DNA from: Larimichthys crocea | Taxonomy: Eukaryota; Chordata; Actinopteri; Sciaenidae | DNA: 64,000 bases | Reading direction: 5' to 3' | NCBI RefSeq assembly: GCF_000972845.2 | Contig: NC_040022.1 | Span: forward strand, 1,775,011 to 1,839,010 | Shown: positions 1 through 12,000 of the stretch, in pieces | How the letters are laid out: the number at the start of each line of letters is the position of its first letter | Position numbering within the stretch: position 1 is the stretch's first letter | Position numbers and translations under genes: made by a program | Notes under the pieces: generated by a model | Told to the model about the DNA's origin: nothing | The model's database searches: none | What the model saw: the letters and a program-made list of their open reading frames with translations, nothing else

Positions 1-2300
1 GATTACTACTTGCATCTTTTTGTAATTTTAAGAGCACTTTGAACTAAAATATGCAGAAATGCTGTGAATTTGTCTTTCAAGCCTCTGGGAGTAACAGCAG
101 GAAAGCAGTGTGATTATGAAGAGTGCTGTGATAAAAAAATCCAAAGAGCCTTTCCATTCTGTCTTTCATTAAGGAGCCTAGATGTGCCTCCAGTGACATA
201 TATCCTGTTTTACCTCCTGGCAGCATTGTCGACTGCTTGTTTGTCCCTGTGCGGTTGTGTTGTGTGTGTGTTCATGTGTGAACATCTGTGCTCCTTTTAG
301 TCACATCTTTTTACACATTACTTACTTTTTGCACATTGGATATGCTTATTTTGCTCTATTTCTTTCAGCCATGTGCATAAAGGGCAGCATTAGCTATTTT
401 AATATGAATGTGAACACAATATAAAGACAAAACAATAATGTTAGAGGTCTAATTGCGTGTCTCTCTTCTACTCTGTTTATTGCATGGATAAATCAACATA
501 TCATCATATTATCAGTGTCAAAACCAATTAACTAATTCATTTTAAATATGTTTCATGCGAGCTGCAGGTTGACAATAAATGGAGTCAAATGACCGTGCAG
601 ACATTCCTAACTAGATTAGTGTATTGATCCAAAAAATGTTGCTGCGCTAAATACGAAACAATTAGCTACATTGTGTCAATTAAATCAGGTGGGCAGTCTT
701 GATTATGATTCACCTAAATGATAAAGTGTTCTTCATGACTTAAGATTGAGCTTCACTTCTGTCGTGTGTATGTGTGCTGAAGCGATTGGTCTTTTGACAG
801 GCTGCAGGAAACAAGGCGGTGCAAAGGGGTTTTACATGCTGGCGGATGACATCACACACTTGGGGGCTCTAAAACACACACTGCCAGCTCACTTATAATC
901 CACAGGATACACATCCAGTCAAATCACAATTGATGTCAGAATAAATTAAGCGGCAACACGCCTCTTTGATATATCCAGACTTTAGGCCAGACAAAGACAT
1001 ACGGGGAGAAAAGAGAAGAGAGGTAGAAAGAGGACAGAAAGAAAGAGAGGACTGTTATCGTCCCAGGATCCAGATTAATAAAAGAAGTGTGAGAGGCTGA
1101 GGAATTCTGACTCTGGGTAGTCAGATGATGCTATTATAACAATCAATCCCACACTTTCCAACCTGTTGGTACATTGTTTCCATCTTTTGTGATTTCTTTT
1201 CTGCCCTTTCTGTTTTGATTTGTGTCACTTCCTGGGAAACCCCAAATCATATTGTGTGGGCCATCAAGCTTGGGAGCTCCCTAACTGGGTCAAATTAAAG
1301 TTTGAAGAAGCTTTTTAGGGCTGCAGCTTGGAATTACTAGCACTGCCATGAGTGTGGGGGAAACTTTCATTCTTGGAATTATCCTGTGGTTAATAGTTAC
1401 TTGTAGTTCTTCTATCTATGGCATCCAAGTCTATCTAGGACTTTGAGGGTACAACAACATATTTAATATATTGTATATATTTGAAAGAAATCTCAGAATT
1501 GCCTTTACATGGACTTTAACTGTTTTTTTCAGTTTGTTTCCTTAGTGAATAATCAATATTAAGCATAAATAAGCATAAAGACTGGAAACAGCTAGCCCGG
1601 CTCTGTCATAAGGTAGAAAAATCTGCCTCCCAGCAGTTAACACATTATACTGTATCTGTTTAACCCACACACACACAAAAAAAACAAAGAGTGACAACAA
1701 CAGATTATGTTTTTACAGGAGGTTTGGGACTGTTTCTTGATTGAGCACAATGACTTCCTGGAGTATGAGCTACTTGTCTGGTAACCTCACAATGAGTTTT
1801 GGGGCTTCATAATGGGTAATCCCCAGGGCAAGTCTCCAGGAATTTACTGCACTCAAGCACACAACCTCTGTAAAACCACAAAATGTTCTTTTTAGACTTT
1901 AAGACTTGTTTGTGTTTAAACAAATCACATATAACATCAAATTAGAGTGCTTGTTGGTATAACTGGTTACCTTTAGTTACCTCTTTGTGCTAACTCTCTT
2001 CATTAAAGTGAAAAAGTGTATTTGTCAAAAAATTTCAAACTATTCCTTTAATTTTCTGAGTTAGATATTTGATATTTCTTGAACAGAAATAACCACTACA
2101 CACATGTGCAATTAACAAATGAATGTTACATTTCTTGAAAGATTTATTCAAACAGGACACATGGGCCAACGTCATATGAGTGCCTATAGACATTTCAGTT
2201 AGTCAAAACTTTATTTATATAGTATTTTGTATGCATGAAAATTCTGTTCATAACCCTTCATCCCTAAAAAAAAAAAACCTCTAGAGAAATTTGTCTTAAG
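1..2300. other. Non-coding flank downstream of the SHISA gene
   Basis: AT-rich sequence without a convincing gene. It includes a short reverse copy of a dispersed repeat near 1440-1515 and poly-A or poly-T runs. The only ORFs are short and unlike known proteins. Confidence 0.6.
1445..1515 (-). mobile_element. Dispersed repeat family B, small inverted fragment
   Basis: ACAACATATTTAATATATTG and GAAAGAAATCTCAGAATTGC match the left end of family B in reverse. Only about 70 bases are recognisable. Confidence 0.5.
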
Positions 2301-2310
2301 TTACAGAGAA

Positions 2311-2350
2311 TGACGTCAGATTGCCCTGTCTGCTTTTATATCTATAAAAA
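2311..2350 (+). promoter_or_regulatory. Candidate CRE plus TATA promoter
   Basis: A full palindromic cAMP-response element, TGACGTCA, lies at 2311-2318, and TATAAAAA lies at 2343-2350, about 25 bp downstream. That spacing is like CRE/TATA promoters of inducible genes, and would put transcription start near 2373-2376. I could not connect it to an open reading frame of recognisable function on the plus strand. It may drive a non-coding RNA or be chance. Confidence 0.3.
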
Positions 2351-4441
2351 GCCCTTATATAAGCTGAGTAGTCAACAAATTTCACAGCAGACAAGTGGTA
2401 CAGCATACATATATACACAAGTAGTACATAGCAATCCAAGGCAGCCTATTGCTGCCTATTACAAATTATCATGAAACAACGCATGATTTTTTTTTGTGTG
2501 TTTTCATTTTTTTGCAGATGCAAAAGCTGTACAAGTAATCATGGATCTTCCTTTCTTCTTTCAGCTAATGTGTTGGCAAAGCACTTGGATACAATGCAAT
2601 ATCTTTTAACATTAAATACATGAGTGCATGTATACCATACAATGTAACTGAAAAGATCACAAGCTTCAAACATTTGACATCCTGTGGTGGTAAAGAAGGG
2701 AGGTGAGTTGGGGGTGTGGGAGGGCGGGGCAGCCATGAGTCTAAAATCTGGAAGCACTTTCCATCGGTCAAATCAACTTTTTTTTTTTTTTTTTTTGACA
2801 GGAGTTTAATTCTTTGAAAAAACACAGTACAAAAACAAACTGACAGAAAACAAAGAAACAGTTGAACCATACACCACATTCTATATATTGCTAGGGATCA
2901 TGGAGCTCAAGTATGTCTACCAGGTTGCATTCAGATAACCTGCGGTAGAATACTTGCATTGTTTCTTCTATAGTGAGGAAGTTTTACAAACAACAGTCAG
3001 TTAGCTCGGAGATGAGCAAGTGACGCCATAGTCTGTCATCAATCAGGAGAGATTGAGTAAATTCACTCTAAGCTGATGATCCAAAACAGACTCAGCATTT
3101 TCACTGTTTTGGATGTTTAAATCATCAGTTAGGTGTACTCAGTTTCTCCTGATTCGAGGCTTTTGGTCCTGTTTCGTACCACAAACTTGTGGACATTGTA
3201 TGGAAGATATAATTAGTGTTACTTCTCTGTGGCTCTCGTGTCTATGTGAGTGTATGTTTGTGCATGTGTTCAAGTATTTACATTGTCCACAAAACTGTGG
3301 TTCACCAGAGTCTAATTTATCCAGCTTAACTACCTCTTGTTCAGACAGTCCTTTGCCTAAGGGGAGTCACAGAAGTCCATCCATTATCGAAGAAAAAAAT
3401 CCTGATGCCTGACCACAGGGAAATTAACATTAAAAGGTATTTTCCAGCACATCACCATGATTGTATCTTGTGGCACATTTGATGCAGATCTCCCAAAGAG
3501 CAAGAGGATATTCAACAATCATTCGCAGTGCGTGCTTCAGCTCTGTGAGCTAATCATTGGGAATCAGGCCAGCCAACCGAATTTGGGGAAAGTTGACAAG
3601 TTGTTGTTGCTGTTCTCTGTAAGTTTGCTGGTAGCCTGTCTTCAGGCTCTGTTTGTCCTGAATGACTTCCTGTATACTCCACTCTTTAACTGTAAATCCT
3701 GGAGCCAGTGTTGCTGTTCTGTTAAATGTCCAGCGTTTGTTAAATCAGCCGGTGTTGTAAGAGTGTGAATGAGTCCTGTTCCTTCAAGACCCAACCACAA
3801 CAATGTTGAAATTGTGAGATCCAGAGTAAAGACCATCTTCGCCTTTCAGCTACAGTCATATAATGCATTTAAAAGCTGGTTGTTTGAGTAGAACAGAAAG
3901 ATAAAACCCAGAATTTATGTTTTTAGACAAATCTGAATGAAAAATAACCATCATCATATCAGCCATGCAACCCCATTTCTCTTTTCTGTCGCATCTCCTT
4001 CATCTGCTCCCAAGCCCTCTGCAGTGCCAATTCTTTAGCTCGGCTCTCCTTTTGGTTTCAACACCCTCAACCTCATTAGCACCCACCCCTAAACTCCGAG
4101 AAGGGCTCCAGATAGACGGGCAGACAGAAAGATAAGGATAGGGGGTGGACGGTTGGGCGCTTATTGCTTTACTGACGCATATTGCTTGTTTACTGGCTGT
4201 CATTCCTCATTTGTTCTCAACCTCTAATGCATTCCGAGTGATTAAGGACAGACCCCACAGAATATTTTGGTAGGGCTTTTAGAGGCCAGAAAACTTTTCA
4301 TATGAAGTGACCCACTTAAAGTGTGGCACCTCGTGGGAATAAAAGTCAAAGAGACAGTGAAGCCAAGAAGAAGAACCCTGCTCTAACATGGTACATTACA
4401 CACTGTGCAGAGTTGGCGAGAGCCTAGGCGCAGATGTGTTT

Positions 4442-4587
4442 GATGCATATTCACACCATGCATATCCCATTGATGCTTTTGTATTCATGATCCCCATTCT
4501 CTGCTGATCCCTTATTATAAAAGCATGCCAGCAGCTCCGAGCGTCGCTCCAACAGCTTGCCTTACAGGTTTTTCACATCTTGGAGAG
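4442..4587 (+). promoter_or_regulatory. Candidate TATA promoter with short first exon
   Basis: TATAAAAG at 4516-4523 is preceded by three POU/Pit-1-like AT-rich sites (GATGCATATTCA near 4443, CATGCATATCC near 4458, TGTATTCATG near 4480). About 65 bases after the TATA box comes GGAGAG followed by GTAAAG, a fair splice donor at 4588. A start near 4546 would give a first exon of about 40 bases. No downstream coding exon on the plus strand was recognised, so the product is unknown. Confidence 0.3.
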
Positions 4588-5679
4588 GTAAAGTAGAGAA
4601 ACCATCGCAGCGTTACAAACAAGCATTATATTGCTAATTTATTCTCTCTTGTTAAAGTTTTATTCCGTCGCTCATTTTATTTGCTTGTGTACACTCACAG
4701 CTCCATAAAATTGAGATGCAAATTGGGGAATTTAGCTGACTGACATTTCTGCACAGAAAAAAAATCAATGGATTTAAAAATTTGAATGGCGTTTACGTAA
4801 AAAATCCACTTGGTTTAAGTTTTAAGGTAGCAGGTTATCACCAGCAAATCTCAAGATGTGAATTATATATTGCAAAGCATCTGGTCACTCATGTCCCAGC
4901 CTCTGTTTATGGATGGGGGGGGCATAATCACGCTTAAATTTGCTTGCATGATGGTGTATTATGGAGTAAGTCTGGAGTCTGCCATGCTGCAACTAACTCT
5001 GTCATTAACTCCGCACACTCACACACAAACATGCTAAGAGGACCAAGTGAGAATATCATGGTTTACAACAGCTTGGAGCAATGGGTACCAAACACCAGAC
5101 AAGTGCTCGGTACCCATCGCTCAATCCCCCATGGAAATGGATGCACAGAAGGAGGTCGGGGGAGGTAGGAGACAGTCTGCTAGGGAGCACAAAAAGGGAG
5201 AGAGAGACACAGGAAGAGAGAGGGAGTGAGAGAAAGTGCTAAATAGTGTGTGACTCTGGTAAGCGCCGCTGTTTGATTAGGTTCCACCACCTGCCTGATT
5301 TGCTATAGCATGTGCCAGGCATATGTGCCAGGCATATGCACTACGGCTTAGCTGGTGTCCTCATGATAACAAATGAAGGTGAATTCAATCAGTGACTCAG
5401 ACTGGCTGTGGGACTGTTCCTTACGGTGGAGGAGGAGGTGAAAATACGTGGTGTGGGGATTTTGAAGACTGAAAGCAATACTGAATTCGTATACTAAATC
5501 CATAAATAAGCAGTGTTGGACAAGTTACTTACTTACTTACTTGAAAAATTTAATGAAAATTATTTTGCTAATGTTTTTGTGGAGAGTTCTGGGGACATTG
5601 GGGCAAACTGTGTGAGCCTCCAACAGCCAACGTGCCACATGGAACAGCCATTAGTCTGTAGTGAGACCAAATCAGGTGT

Positions 5680-5750
5680 TGGGGCTCTCACTCTCATTCA
5701 CTGTCTATGTCTCTTGACCAATGCTCGGATGTCAGATTTGGTCTGAATCG
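5680..5750 (+). mobile_element. Dispersed repeat family G, small fragment
   Basis: GGGGCTCTCACTCTCATTCAC, TGTCTATGTCTCTTGACC and CTCGGATGTCAGATTTGG resemble the central part of family G. Only about 70 bases are convincing. Confidence 0.45.
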
Positions 5751-5813
5751 GGCCTCGTGCCTAACTGCATAAGGACCTACATCCAGTGCTTTCCATCTAA
5801 TCATGCTGGATAT

Positions 5814-7804
5814 TTATTTATGTGCCAGGTTGAACCACACTTTATTAATATGGTCTGAAACTCAAAATGCTAAATTCAGTGGCAAATTATCCTGTGGACT
5901 ATTAGTTAATTTGATGGTTGAGCTAAATAAAAATAGGAGAGGGGAGACAAAAAAATGAAGGCAGAGCCACTGCTCCCCTGAGAAATATGGTTAAATAAAA
6001 CTGTTGGCTTACATTAGCAAGCCACAAAATTTAAATATGACAATTTAGAGTTGAAGTTATCGGGAGGTGCGTTTCTTCTTTTGGTAGAGGCCTCACAGCT
6101 AACACTGCTTCATGAGTCTGTGAAGTCACTGAATGCTATAAACCCTCCATCAAACTCGCGAGTCTCTAAATTGCCAAAGTAATGACGCTTTACTGGGATT
6201 AGTAACTGTTATGTACTTACTTAATTGACCATTTGCGTGCCAAATAAAGTAGATGTGTTTAACTGCATTCAAAGATTACGTGGCCCACGTGGTTTTTTGT
6301 TTAGGTGCATTCATTTGTGGATGTAAAGTACTGCATTTACAGGGAGCGAAGTAAATTGCAAAGCACTGGCAAAGCAGGTGGTTTCATCCTGTTAGATTAT
6401 GTTAGCATTGCAGCAGTAAACACATGCATCAAACCGCTGCGTTTAGCAATAGCCATGCTGGAGAAAAGCTGCTCCTTCGAAAGCATAAATACTTTTTCTT
6501 CCGTTGTCCAGACTATACCCAACACTTCATAATGTTAATCATTAGTTTTAGTTTATGAAATCATGTATTTGCAAATGTATGGATCTGTCGCCTGAATACA
6601 GTAAAGTGGACCTTGCAGGATGTACATATATATATTCATATATTCAGACACCATTATTTCACTTCCTAGTACAGCCAAGTGCCTGTAAGAATATGCATTG
6701 GCCGATACTTCTCTGACATAAACCCAGTCTCATTTGTAAAAACCAGTGTGGAGAAGAGAGTAGGAGAGAATACAATGACTTTGTAATGACCTTTCTGAGT
6801 ACATGGACTCTTTTTTCTCAGCATTGTGACAAATTCTGGGTTTTCGTTAGAGGTAAACATCCACAGCAACACAAGAGACGGTGACTGAAATGAGCAGCTC
6901 AACAAACTGTTACAAATAACAAACAAGAGAGCTCGCTTATTCGCTTCGTCCCGGCTTCTGTGAATCAGTGTGTGGAGAGAAAAGTGTGTATCTGTTTGTG
7001 TGTCAGTAGGGGGGTGCCTGTGGTCTCTGACACTGCTGGGAACCTTCTGTAGTTTTTGACAAGCGTGCAGTGTGTGGGTATGTGGGTGTGTACGTGGTTC
7101 AGATCCTTCTCATCTCATTTGCCCCTGGAATGAGATGAATAACCAACCCCCCTCTCCCCCCACCCCTGCCCTCCTCTCTGGTATGAATTGCGAGGCTGAT
7201 ATCTCACTCTGCGGAGGGGCTGGAGGGCAACGGGAGCTGACAACACAATGGCATTGTCTCTGCTGACGGGGAGCCAAAGTCTTAGGGGAAACACTCCCCG
7301 TACCAGCCTCTCTGGCAGTCTCCGAAATAGTCGGCTGAGTGCGTCTGGGCTAGTTTGTGGTGTGAATAGTGTCTGCGTGTGGGATTTGAACATTTGTGCC
7401 TGGTGGAGTGGTGCTACAGAGCAGTGCATAGTGTCATTGAGGTGTGAGGGGGCTGAGAGGAGAAAGAGAACAGAGCTGTGCCAACACACTGAGAGACCAC
7501 TCAATTATTTAGAAGAGCCGCCGGGTTCAAAGAGTCACAGCCAACACCTGCCAATCCACCACCGTCACAGCTTATCTGCTGCTGTTTTGATCCAGTGGCC
7601 CTAAAAATACACAAATATCACCTCACATTATTCATATTTTTGTCAACAATGATGAGGAGAATGCAGAGTTAATACACGATATTTGCTTGTTTCCGTCTCG
7701 CCATTACGGCTGTGGATATAAAAGATATCAGAGCATTTCTTTTAAAGTTGCTTACAACTCCACTTGGTTTCCTCTTCTGTCTATTCACCCACTCATCCCC
7801 ATGT
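5814..7804 (-). other. Probable 3' UTR of the SHISA gene
   Basis: Downstream of the stop codon at 7805 I see no further splice-bounded coding sequence on the minus strand. Scanning the minus strand by eye, the first AATAAA hexamers are at about 5846-5841 and 5819-5814 (TTTATT on the plus strand), which would give a 3' UTR of about 2 kb. The end is an inference; shorter forms using variant signals are possible. The stretch 7115-7604 happens to be open in long ORFs on both strands, but neither translation resembles a protein I know. Confidence 0.35.
5841..5846 (-). terminator. Candidate polyadenylation signal AATAAA
   Basis: Plus-strand TTTATT reads AATAAA on the gene's strand, and a second copy follows 27 bases downstream at 5819-5814. 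These are the first canonical hexamers I noticed after the stop codon. The hexamer is common by chance in AT-rich sequence, so use is unproven. Confidence 0.3.
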
Positions 7805-8301
7805 TCAGACAGTGACCTCTGTCTTGCTGTTGGTGGGCAGTCCCTTGTGCTTAGGGTGCATGTGAGGCGAGTGGCCGTAGCCCAGTGGCTGCGAGAAGAG
7901 CTCGGGCAGCGTCTCGATGCTGAACTGCCTCTTGTTGGAGTAGATCTGGCGCCGGCTGTTCTGCTGGTGCAGCGTGTGGTGGTGCTGCTGCTGGATGGTG
8001 TGGTGCTGCTGCCCCTGGAGGCTTAAGTGGGTGGCCACCGGATGCTGGATGTGGCTCTTACTGGGGTCCCATGCTTTGAAGGCTGAGCTGGAGGTGAGCG
8101 GATGGGTGTTGGTTTTGGAGATCTTAGGTTTGGGGATCTGGGAAGCGTTGATGGTGATGGCCAATGGCGCATGGATGTCGGGTGGCGGGAGGAAAGGCTT
8201 GTCCTTGGGGTGAAAGTTAATTGGCTGGAAAGTTGGAGGGGACTGGCGGTGGGTGTAATCTATCATTGGGTAGCTCTTGTAGTAGTCCCTTGCAGTTGTG
8301 T
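7805..8301 (-). CDS. shisa8: SHISA-family protein, last coding exon with EVTV PDZ ligand
   Basis: This terminal coding exon on the minus strand gives 164 residues after the split Asp, then TGA at 7807-7805. The acceptor is a pyrimidine tract ending CATCATCCAG before 8301, and the reading DTTARDYYKSYPMIDYTH continues the preceding exon in phase 1. The DYYKSYP segment matches the D-(F/Y)-Y motif seen in SHISA6, 8 and 9. Further on come a Lys/Pro-rich part (IPKPKISK), AFKAWDPSKS, a Gln/His-rich low-complexity run (codons around 8000-7925), RRQIYSNKRQFSIETLPEL, and the end TNSKTEVTV. EVTV is the class I PDZ ligand by which family members bind PSD-95-type scaffolds, anchoring them with AMPA receptors at synapses. 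The F-S-(I/V) and NSKTEVTV parts resemble the SHISA7/8/9 C-terminus; the Gln/His run is probably lineage-specific. The start comes from splicing, not from the internal Met at 8266. Confidence 0.93.
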
Positions 8302-8489
8302 CTGGATGATGGAGGAGACAAAAGGAAGGGGAGTCAAGGCAGACACATTAAATGATTACATTGGTGATGAAAAGTTAAGACAGTGATAAAAGCATAATTA
8401 TTCAGTACAATACAGCAGGTTTACATTTGCGAATCACACTGTTGTTGAGGTTCCCCTCACACTTATAATTCAATTCTGACCATTAGGCC

Positions 8490-8720
8490 CTACACAGACC
8501 AAATCAGATATTGTGGCAAATCGTGTGTAACTGCTACTAAACAATCAGAAAATAACTTTTTATTTTGCTGATTCGCAGCTTTCCTCAATACCAGTGCTCC
8601 CTCACTCTCATTTACTGCCTATGTTGCTCAACCACTGCTCTCTGTCTTTCTCTCTCTCAAACTGTCGGATGCAAACCAAAGGAAACTTCTTTATGTCACT
8701 ATTTTGCAGACACAGACATG
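8490..8720 (+). mobile_element. Dispersed repeat family G copy
   Basis: GTAACTGCTACTAAACAATCAG, a short T-rich part, CTCCCTCACTCTCATTTACTG, CTCAACCACTGCTCTCTGTC and AACTGTCGGATGCAAACC are matched in order by the 51.9 kb copy. It may extend left into ACACAGACCAAATCAGATA. Class unknown; no coding potential. Confidence 0.6.
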
Positions 8721-9040
8721 GTGCATAAACTAAATCAAGCCAGAAAACATAGAGTATCATAATTTAGTTCATAAATCCACCTGGATAGCCGCCCAGTTTC
8801 AGGCTGACTGTGGAGGGTTTGACCGATCTGATCGTAGATTGGCCACCACAGCATGACATCTGGTTGCATTTCTCCAAAAGTTGAATCTGGCCCAACTTCT
8901 CCACCACAAGTCACTGCGTTTTTTTTTCTGGCACTCCTTGTGGCCTGTACCACCACAACCAAAATGCAGTAGCTCCAATAAAATGAAATGTTGAATGAAT
9001 GTTTTTGCTACAGTATCAGATTTGGTCTAGACACTTCTTC

Positions 9041-9067
9041 TATATAATATATATATATATATATATA
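9041..9067. repeat. (TA)n microsatellite
   Basis: TATATAATA followed by an uninterrupted TA run; about 27 bases in the 9.1-kb intron. Confidence 0.95.
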
Positions 9068-12000
9068 GACATTCCATTCCATGGCAAATTTGCACATAAA
9101 ACAAAAGCCAAGGCTAAATCCTGCAGTGTGTGTGTGTGTGTCCATGAAGATGTGAATGTGTGTACCATATTTATGTATTTGAGCTTTGAACTGTCTACAC
9201 TCTGACCATGGAGTTAAAAATACCAACGCCACCAGAGAGAAACAAGCAGACGGAGACAGACTGAGAGTAAAGAAAATAACCCACAGAATATGGGGAAAAG
9301 CAGCGTGAGTTAGTGTCGGGCAAACCGGGAGATTTGTATGATATAAAAATAGAGCGGCTTCAGTGTGTCGAGTCAGATTAGCGCAAGCTCCCTGAGTGGA
9401 ACTCGACTCTGCTGTTCGGTCATCATCACTACCCCCGACCTCCCCTTTCCCCATCACACACACTCTGCCCTGAAGACACTAACAACCTTGTTTGCTTAGC
9501 CCCATTTTATTAGTCCTTTTTTTTCCCCCTGGAGAGAAATAAGAAGCTTTATTGTCTTTTTCCTTCATGCTGGTGCAATCATTGCTTTAAATTAATCTTC
9601 CTCTTAGATTTCTCTTAATATCTTAACATCTGTCTTCCTCATAACATAACAAGACACAGCTGCTATCAGCTTGTTGTACACGTTTGTGACAATACACATT
9701 TGTCTTGTCATATTTGTTTTTTTTTTATCTGTTTGTGCACCTACATGTCTGATCTCATTATTATTACACTCCAAACAGGACCATAATAATAACAACAATG
9801 TCAATATTATGGTTGGATGATGTATGACCAGTTGAGTTTAATTTGTCGTAATGAATGTCAATGAATGTTTCTGGCCATTAGTGGGTGTTAATGCATGTAT
9901 GTGTGACAGAGAGAATTGTACGCTGTGCTCGCAGGGATTTCAAGGTCCTCTGAAACATTAATGAAGCTCAAAAATGAATCATCTGAAAGCAATGTTTGGG
10001 GAGCTGTAAATTTGTAATATTGGACTGCCGAGGCTTTGTGCTTGCTGTTCGGGGAGCCTTGTGTCTTTGGACAATATTCAGATAAACACTGCAAACAGAA
10101 GTCCTCCATTGGCTGTCTGAAAACAGACTGCAGATTTATGGCTTTATCTACTGTGTTTGTTAGTAATACAGAGTTTAGCAGAGGCCTGTTTTTCCACTCT
10201 GGATACAGCTGAAGATTAATTTTTAATTATTATTCTAGCCAAGACGAGAAAATGTTCTTACATTCGCTTCATATTTGTATTTTTGGGGAAGACACCTTGA
10301 GGAGTAGCCTCACGTTCACACATGTCAGGAAACTGTCCGGTGCCATCAGAGTGTGGTAATTACTTATTGAACACTTCAAATGTGGGGCCACTGTGTAACT
10401 CCCAGGCACTTCAACAGCAGCTGCTGCTGAGGACGGAGAAAGAGTCACTGGCAATCATTCGGTCCCTCAGTAAAATTCTCTGAGCATCTCCAAAGATTTG
10501 AATACTACTCTGCCTTTTTAGACACCCAGTGTCACTACAAGCATTTCAATTGTTGCTTATCTTAAAAGTCAGCTGGATATTTTCTCTCGTAACATGACAA
10601 AGCAGCCTAAATTTAAATAACAATGTTTTAAACAATTTTCACTAGCAAGACCAACAAATCCATTTTTCTAGACAAAGAGTATGTCATCCTTTTTTGCATG
10701 TCATTCCTTCTCTCTCTCTCCCCACTTTCCTTTCTGCCTTCAGCTGCACTACCCAAATATATATATATACATAAAAGAAATAGTAATTCAGTACAAGAGA
10801 GCAGTTGAAAAAATATATTTGAGATTATAATCTTTAAGGTGGACGGATAAAATCAAACCCTACTACGACTGGTGATGTCATGTTTGATACACTTTGGTTA
10901 GTGTATTTATATTTGGTAGTTATATGTCTATACAATAATTGTTATGGTGGTGGTGGCATGTGCCATCCCTGTGCTTGATTCAAATGCTGGAGGCGAAAAG
11001 CAAACCTCAAAGCAATTTAACCAACTGGACTTGGAAATTAAGGGTTACAAAGAGAGCTGAAAAAATTCTTCCTGTGGTTTAACTTCTCACCTTGTTGCTG
11101 TGATGTTGTTAGCTGATACAAACTTTCCACCAGAGAGGGCAGTACGCTGCTTTACAGCCTGGTGATCAGTTTCTCTTTCAACTCTTTAAACACTAACAAG
11201 TAATTAACCAGGCAGACAGTTTGTTCTGCATACTTGTGGGGAGAAAGAACAATACATCAGTTTAATTGTTGAAATAACAAAGATTTGTTCCTTTTTCATA
11301 TTGTGTCACAATATTGATGACTAAGAATAAGGAGAATGACGAGAAAAACTGCTTTGCTTTCATTTAAATCCTGATGATAGGGACGAACGTGTGCATCCGC
11401 ACTTGTGCCAACAAAGAACACATTTACATACATTTTTCGCCTGTTGAAAAGGGAATACGCTGCTTGATTTGTATGCATCTGTGCAGTAAAGTGCCTCACA
11501 TGGTTTTGGCAGCTTTTAGCAGTTTGTCACAATGAGATGAAGACACTCGTTGGACGTCAGCAGTATTGCTACAGACCGGTTTAATATGCATGAGTGCTGT
11601 GCAAGCCTTGGATTGTAAGAGCATGTCAGCTTTCTGAAAAATGTGTACCTAGATATGTTTTGTGCACTTCATATACTGTGTCTTTCTTTTTGGTGTAACA
11701 TGCTGCACTTGAGGGTACGGAGGTAGAATATGAAAAAAAAATGATTCAAATCTCTGGACAGGGTGGGAAAATCTGGGACGACACAGAAACAATGAATTAA
11801 ACACACTCGTCCTTCCCACAAACAACTGCTGTTGCTGTCCGTTCGAGTGTTTCCACACATGTTGCCAGCAGGGGCACCTGACAGCGGGGTCCTCTGTGAC
11901 AGTATTATGTGCTTTCCTCTCCATTTCACAGACTCTCCATCTGCTCATACTCTTTCTCTCTCTTGTTTTTTCATTTTTTCCGTCTGTATTTCATTTATTT

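Noticed and set aside
5308..5338. ATGTGCCAGGCAT repeated twice
   Set aside because: A simple 15-base local duplication with no further structure.
7248..7604. 118-aa plus-strand ORF as a small gene
   Set aside because: No recognisable features and overlaps an equally long ORF on the other strand.
7974..8213. Plus-strand ORF rich in Trp, Cys and Val
   Set aside because: It is the reverse strand of the SHISA last exon; the Trp/Cys run is the shadow of the Gln/His codons.
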